A DNA stretch of 64,000 nt, from positions 1 through 64,000 of the forward strand of contig CAZCGE010000044.1 in the NCBI GenBank assembly GCA_964498125.1. Reading direction: 5' to 3'. The notes under the pieces are model-generated. The model saw only the letters and a program-made list of their open reading frames with translations. It ran no database searches and was not told the DNA's origin. Of this stretch, positions 62,062 to 64,000 are shown piece after piece (positions within the stretch are counted from its first letter, which is position 1; each line of letters begins with the position of its first letter). A program made the translations under genes and the position numbers. The stretch is from CAMDBL01 sp964498125 (GTDB lineage Bacteria; Pseudomonadota; Alphaproteobacteria; Rhizobiales; Hyphomicrobiaceae).

Positions 62062-63195
62062 ATGTCCGCCGGCACAGGATCAGCGTTCGACCGGCACATG
62101 ATGACGATCGCGCTGGCCATGGCGCGGCGGGGCCTCGGCCAGACCGCGCCCAATCCGGCCGTTGGCGCCGTCATTGTCGACCCGACGTGCGGCGAGGTGA
62201 TCGCCCGCGGCTGGACGCAACCGGGCGGACGGCCGCATGCGGAGACCGAGGCGCTGGCACGGGCCGGCGAGCGAGCGCGAGGCTGCACGCTTTATGTGAC
62301 GCTCGAGCCTTGCTCGCACCATGGCCGCACGCCACCGTGTGCCGACGCGGTTATCGCCGCCGGTGTTGCCCGCGTCGTGTGCGCGATCGAGGACCCCGAC
62401 CCGCGCGTCGCCGGCCGCGGACTCGATCGGTTGCGCGGCGCCGGCATCGCCGTCGAGCGTGGATTGTGTGCCGAAACCGCGCGCTGGCTGACGCGCGGCC
62501 ATATCGTGCGCGTCACCGAGCGGCGGCCATTGGTGCAGCTCAAGATGGCGCTTTCGGCGGATGGCTCGGTCTTGCGCGGCACCGGTGCGCCCACTTGGGT
62601 GACCGGGCCGCAGGCCAGGGCGCAGGGCCATCTGCTGCGGGCCGAGGCCGATGCCATACTGGTCGGCGCTCGCACTGTGGTCGACGACGATCCTGAGCTG
62701 ACCTGCCGCCTGCCCGGGCTGGCGAACCGCTCGCCACGGCGCGTGGTGCTGTCCAGCCGGGCCGATCTGCCGGTGATGTCGAAGCTCGTGACCTCGGCGC
62801 GGCGGCATCCGGTCTGGGTGTATTGCGGGGCTCAGGCCCCCGCCGCGCATGTGGCGGCACTGGAGGCGCACGGCGTGCAAGTGACGCGTGTCGTCCAGGT
62901 CGGCGGGCAATTGTGGCTGCCCGCGATCATGGAAGCGCTGGCCGCCGGCGGCATCACGCGGCTGCTGGTCGAGGGTGGCCCGCAGGTCTGGAGCGCCTTT
63001 GCCCGTGCCGGTCTGGTCGATGAGCTGGTGGTGTTTCGCGCTCGCGATGACCGCCAACCTGCCAACGCCGCCGAGTCGATCGCAACGACCGCCGCGCGCT
63101 ACGTCGGCGGCCAAGCCTTTGAGGTGTTTGACGCGCGGCGTCTGCCAGCCGACGACATGGCCGTGCTGCGCGCGCGGCGCGGCAGATTGATTTGA
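62062..63195 (+). CDS. ribD: Bifunctional riboflavin biosynthesis deaminase/reductase RibD
   Basis: A 377-residue two-domain enzyme for two steps of riboflavin synthesis. The deaminase domain has H59-A-E61 and zinc Cys C84 and C93 (EPCSHHGRTPPCADA). The reductase domain follows from ~150 with LKMALSADGSVLRG and LLVEGGPQVWSAF. No FMN riboswitch-like structure was recognised upstream. The usual ribE neighbour is not seen; repeats follow. Confidence 0.96.
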   Translation: MSAGTGSAFDRHMMTIALAMARRGLGQTAPNPAVGAVIVDPTCGEVIARGWTQPGGRPHAETEALARAGERARGCTLYVTLEPCSHHGRTPPCADAVIAAGVARVVCAIEDPDPRVAGRGLDRLRGAGIAVERGLCAETARWLTRGHIVRVTERRPLVQLKMALSADGSVLRGTGAPTWVTGPQARAQGHLLRAEADAILVGARTVVDDDPELTCRLPGLANRSPRRVVLSSRADLPVMSKLVTSARRHPVWVYCGAQAPAAHVAALEAHGVQVTRVVQVGGQLWLPAIMEALAAGGITRLLVEGGPQVWSAFARAGLVDELVVFRARDDRQPANAAESIATTAARYVGGQAFEVFDARRLPADDMAVLRARRGRLI

Positions 63196-63208
63196 GTGGA
63201 CGGGGGAG

Positions 63209-63337
63209 GGGGTCAGACCCTCGGGTCTGACCCCTTGAATGGACACAACACTTGCCACGAGCGACCGGCCAGCGCGACGCCGGCGGGTTGTAGAGATGGA
63301 CTGGACCACAAGGGGTCAGACCCAAGGGTCTGACCCC
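63209..63337. repeat. Two compact GGGGTCAGACCC palindromes (family A, copies 3 and 4)
   Basis: GGGGTCAGACCC-TC-GGGTCTGACCCC (63209-63234) and GGGGTCAGACCC-AA-GGGTCTGACCCC (63312-63337) are short-loop versions of the element at 38486 and 58130. They lie between the ribD stop and the convergent dihydropyrimidinase gene, and either could terminate transcripts. Confidence 0.85.
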
Positions 63338-63354
63338 GTCCTCACAGAGTCTGC

Positions 63355-64000
63355 TTAGGAGTCCGTCCAGGCCGCCGCAGGTGTGAAGCTGGTCACCTGC
63401 TTGCCGGTTGGCACGGCGTAGGGCGAGCGGGCGCGCTTCAAGTGCGTGCCATGCGACGAGACGCCGACCAGCTTGCCATCGGCGACGACCGTCTTGCCGC
63501 GCACGATGGTGCGCACCGGCCAACCCGTCACCTCGATGCCCTCGTAGGGGGTATAGTCCGCCCCCTGATGCAGGTCCTTGGCGGCAATTTTTACGCGCCG
63601 CTCGGCGTCCCATAGAGCAATGTCGGCATCCGAGCCGATGGCGATAGTGCCCTTGCGCGGGGCCAATCCATACATCTTGGCGTGATTGGTCGATGTCAGC
63701 GCCACGAATTCATTGAGTGTGATGCGGCCCTTGACGACACCCTCCGAGAACAGGATCGGCAGCCGCGTCTCGACGCCGGGAATTCCATTTGGCACCCAGC
63801 GGAACGAGGTGCGGCCTTTGGCGATCAACTTACCCTGCGGGTCGTCGTAGCGAAACGGGCAGTGGTCGGAGGAGTAGGTTTGGAACACGCCGGTCTTGAG
63901 CCCCAGCCAGCAGGCCTCTTGTGCGGCCTTGTCGCGGGGCGGCGGCGAGCAAACGTATTTAGCGCCCTCCATGTTGAGGCCTTCCAAGTCCTTCTCGGTC
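63355..64000 (-). CDS. Dihydropyrimidinase/hydantoinase-like amidohydrolase (3' part)
   Basis: The C-terminal ~215 residues of a cyclic-amide hydrolase running off the right edge. The frame is open to 64000, so the start lies outside. Motifs are EGAKYVCSPPPRDK, then TYSSDHCPFRYDD with the catalytic-site Asp-His, then NHAKMYGLAPRKGTIAIGSD. Members open hydantoin or dihydropyrimidine rings for pyrimidine or purine-derivative catabolism. The stop TAA (63357-63355) lies just beyond a GTCAGACC repeat. Confidence 0.88.
   Translation of the reverse strand, partial: TEKDLEGLNMEGAKYVCSPPPRDKAAQEACWLGLKTGVFQTYSSDHCPFRYDDPQGKLIAKGRTSFRWVPNGIPGVETRLPILFSEGVVKGRITLNEFVALTSTNHAKMYGLAPRKGTIAIGSDADIALWDAERRVKIAAKDLHQGADYTPYEGIEVTGWPVRTIVRGKTVVADGKLVGVSSHGTHLKRARSPYAVPTGKQVTSFTPAAAWTDS

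Noticed and set aside
63209..63337. CRISPR-like interpretation of the GTCAGACC repeats
   Set aside because: Copies are palindromic and few, spacers are 2, 42 or 70+ bases rather than uniform, and no cas genes exist in the window.

Overview
The window is GC-rich DNA from an alphaproteobacterium. The best guess is a soil- or rhizosphere-type member of the Hyphomicrobiales/Rhodospirillales. The case rests on the glyA-nrdR-ribD order, the Methylobacterium-like PqqA, the many ABC/TRAP solute-uptake systems, the prkA-yeaH-spoVR group and dispersed palindromes of rhizobial type. No 16S or other decisive taxonomic marker is present, so the genus is not resolved.

Layout. (1) 1-3764: the integrase-proximal end of a genomic island. 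It holds a Cys-rich unknown protein, two winged-helix-like replication/regulatory proteins, an AlpA-like protein and a tyrosine recombinase. It abuts the 3' end of an intact tRNA-Phe (3765-3840, minus) and continues off the left edge. (2) 3.9-5.9 kb: a ceramidase-like membrane protein, a PCu(A)C copper chaperone and a TPR protein, all minus strand. (3) 6.2-21.6 kb: a PQQ locus. A sorbosone-type quinoprotein is paired with a diheme cytochrome c. pqqABCDE follows, then a methanol/ethanol-type PQQ dehydrogenase carrying the D-x-D signature of lanthanide-dependent enzymes and a second diheme cytochrome. After these come a DUF5615/DUF433 toxin-antitoxin pair, an ankyrin protein, a PQQ-associated beta-propeller, a PQQ-associated substrate-binding protein, a ligand-less cupredoxin-like protein and an RND/MMPL transporter. 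(4) 21.7-29.0 kb: mixed genes including accA, a UDP-sugar dehydrogenase, a Baeyer-Villiger-type monooxygenase and a Nudix hydrolase. (5) 29.4-34.4 kb: prkA-yeaH-spoVR. (6) 34.7-47.4 kb: a 3-hydroxybutyrate dehydrogenase, a full dipeptide-type ABC importer (dppABCDF, minus), a full branched-chain-amino-acid-type ABC importer (plus) and an old-yellow-enzyme oxidoreductase. (7) 47.5-56.7 kb: DUF302, a Tim44-like protein, a TRAP-receptor-like protein without signal peptide next to fdhD, an orphan Tat-exported TRAP receptor, the remnant of a CoxL-type molybdenum hydroxylase, a complete TRAP dctPQM and a Sel1 protein. (8) 57.1-64.0 kb: a zinc-free MDR reductase, a HigBA-like pair, glyA, a Phd/VapC pair, nrdR, ribD and the 3' part of a dihydropyrimidinase-like gene.

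How it works together. The PQQ region looks like a self-sufficient periplasmic alcohol/aldehyde oxidation unit: cofactor synthesis, two quinoproteins, their c-type electron acceptors and accessory proteins. The rest is dominated by uptake of peptides, amino-acid-like compounds and organic acids, as expected of a metabolically broad heterotroph.

Dispersed palindromes are conspicuous: at least five families, several overlapping stop codons and one lying inside a coding sequence (the N-terminus of the dppC-like permease). Three toxin-antitoxin pairs sit between otherwise functionally linked genes. Starts were moved from the longest open frame where signal peptides, Shine-Dalgarno sites or repeats gave a reason. 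All functions are inferred by reading the sequence, without database searches.
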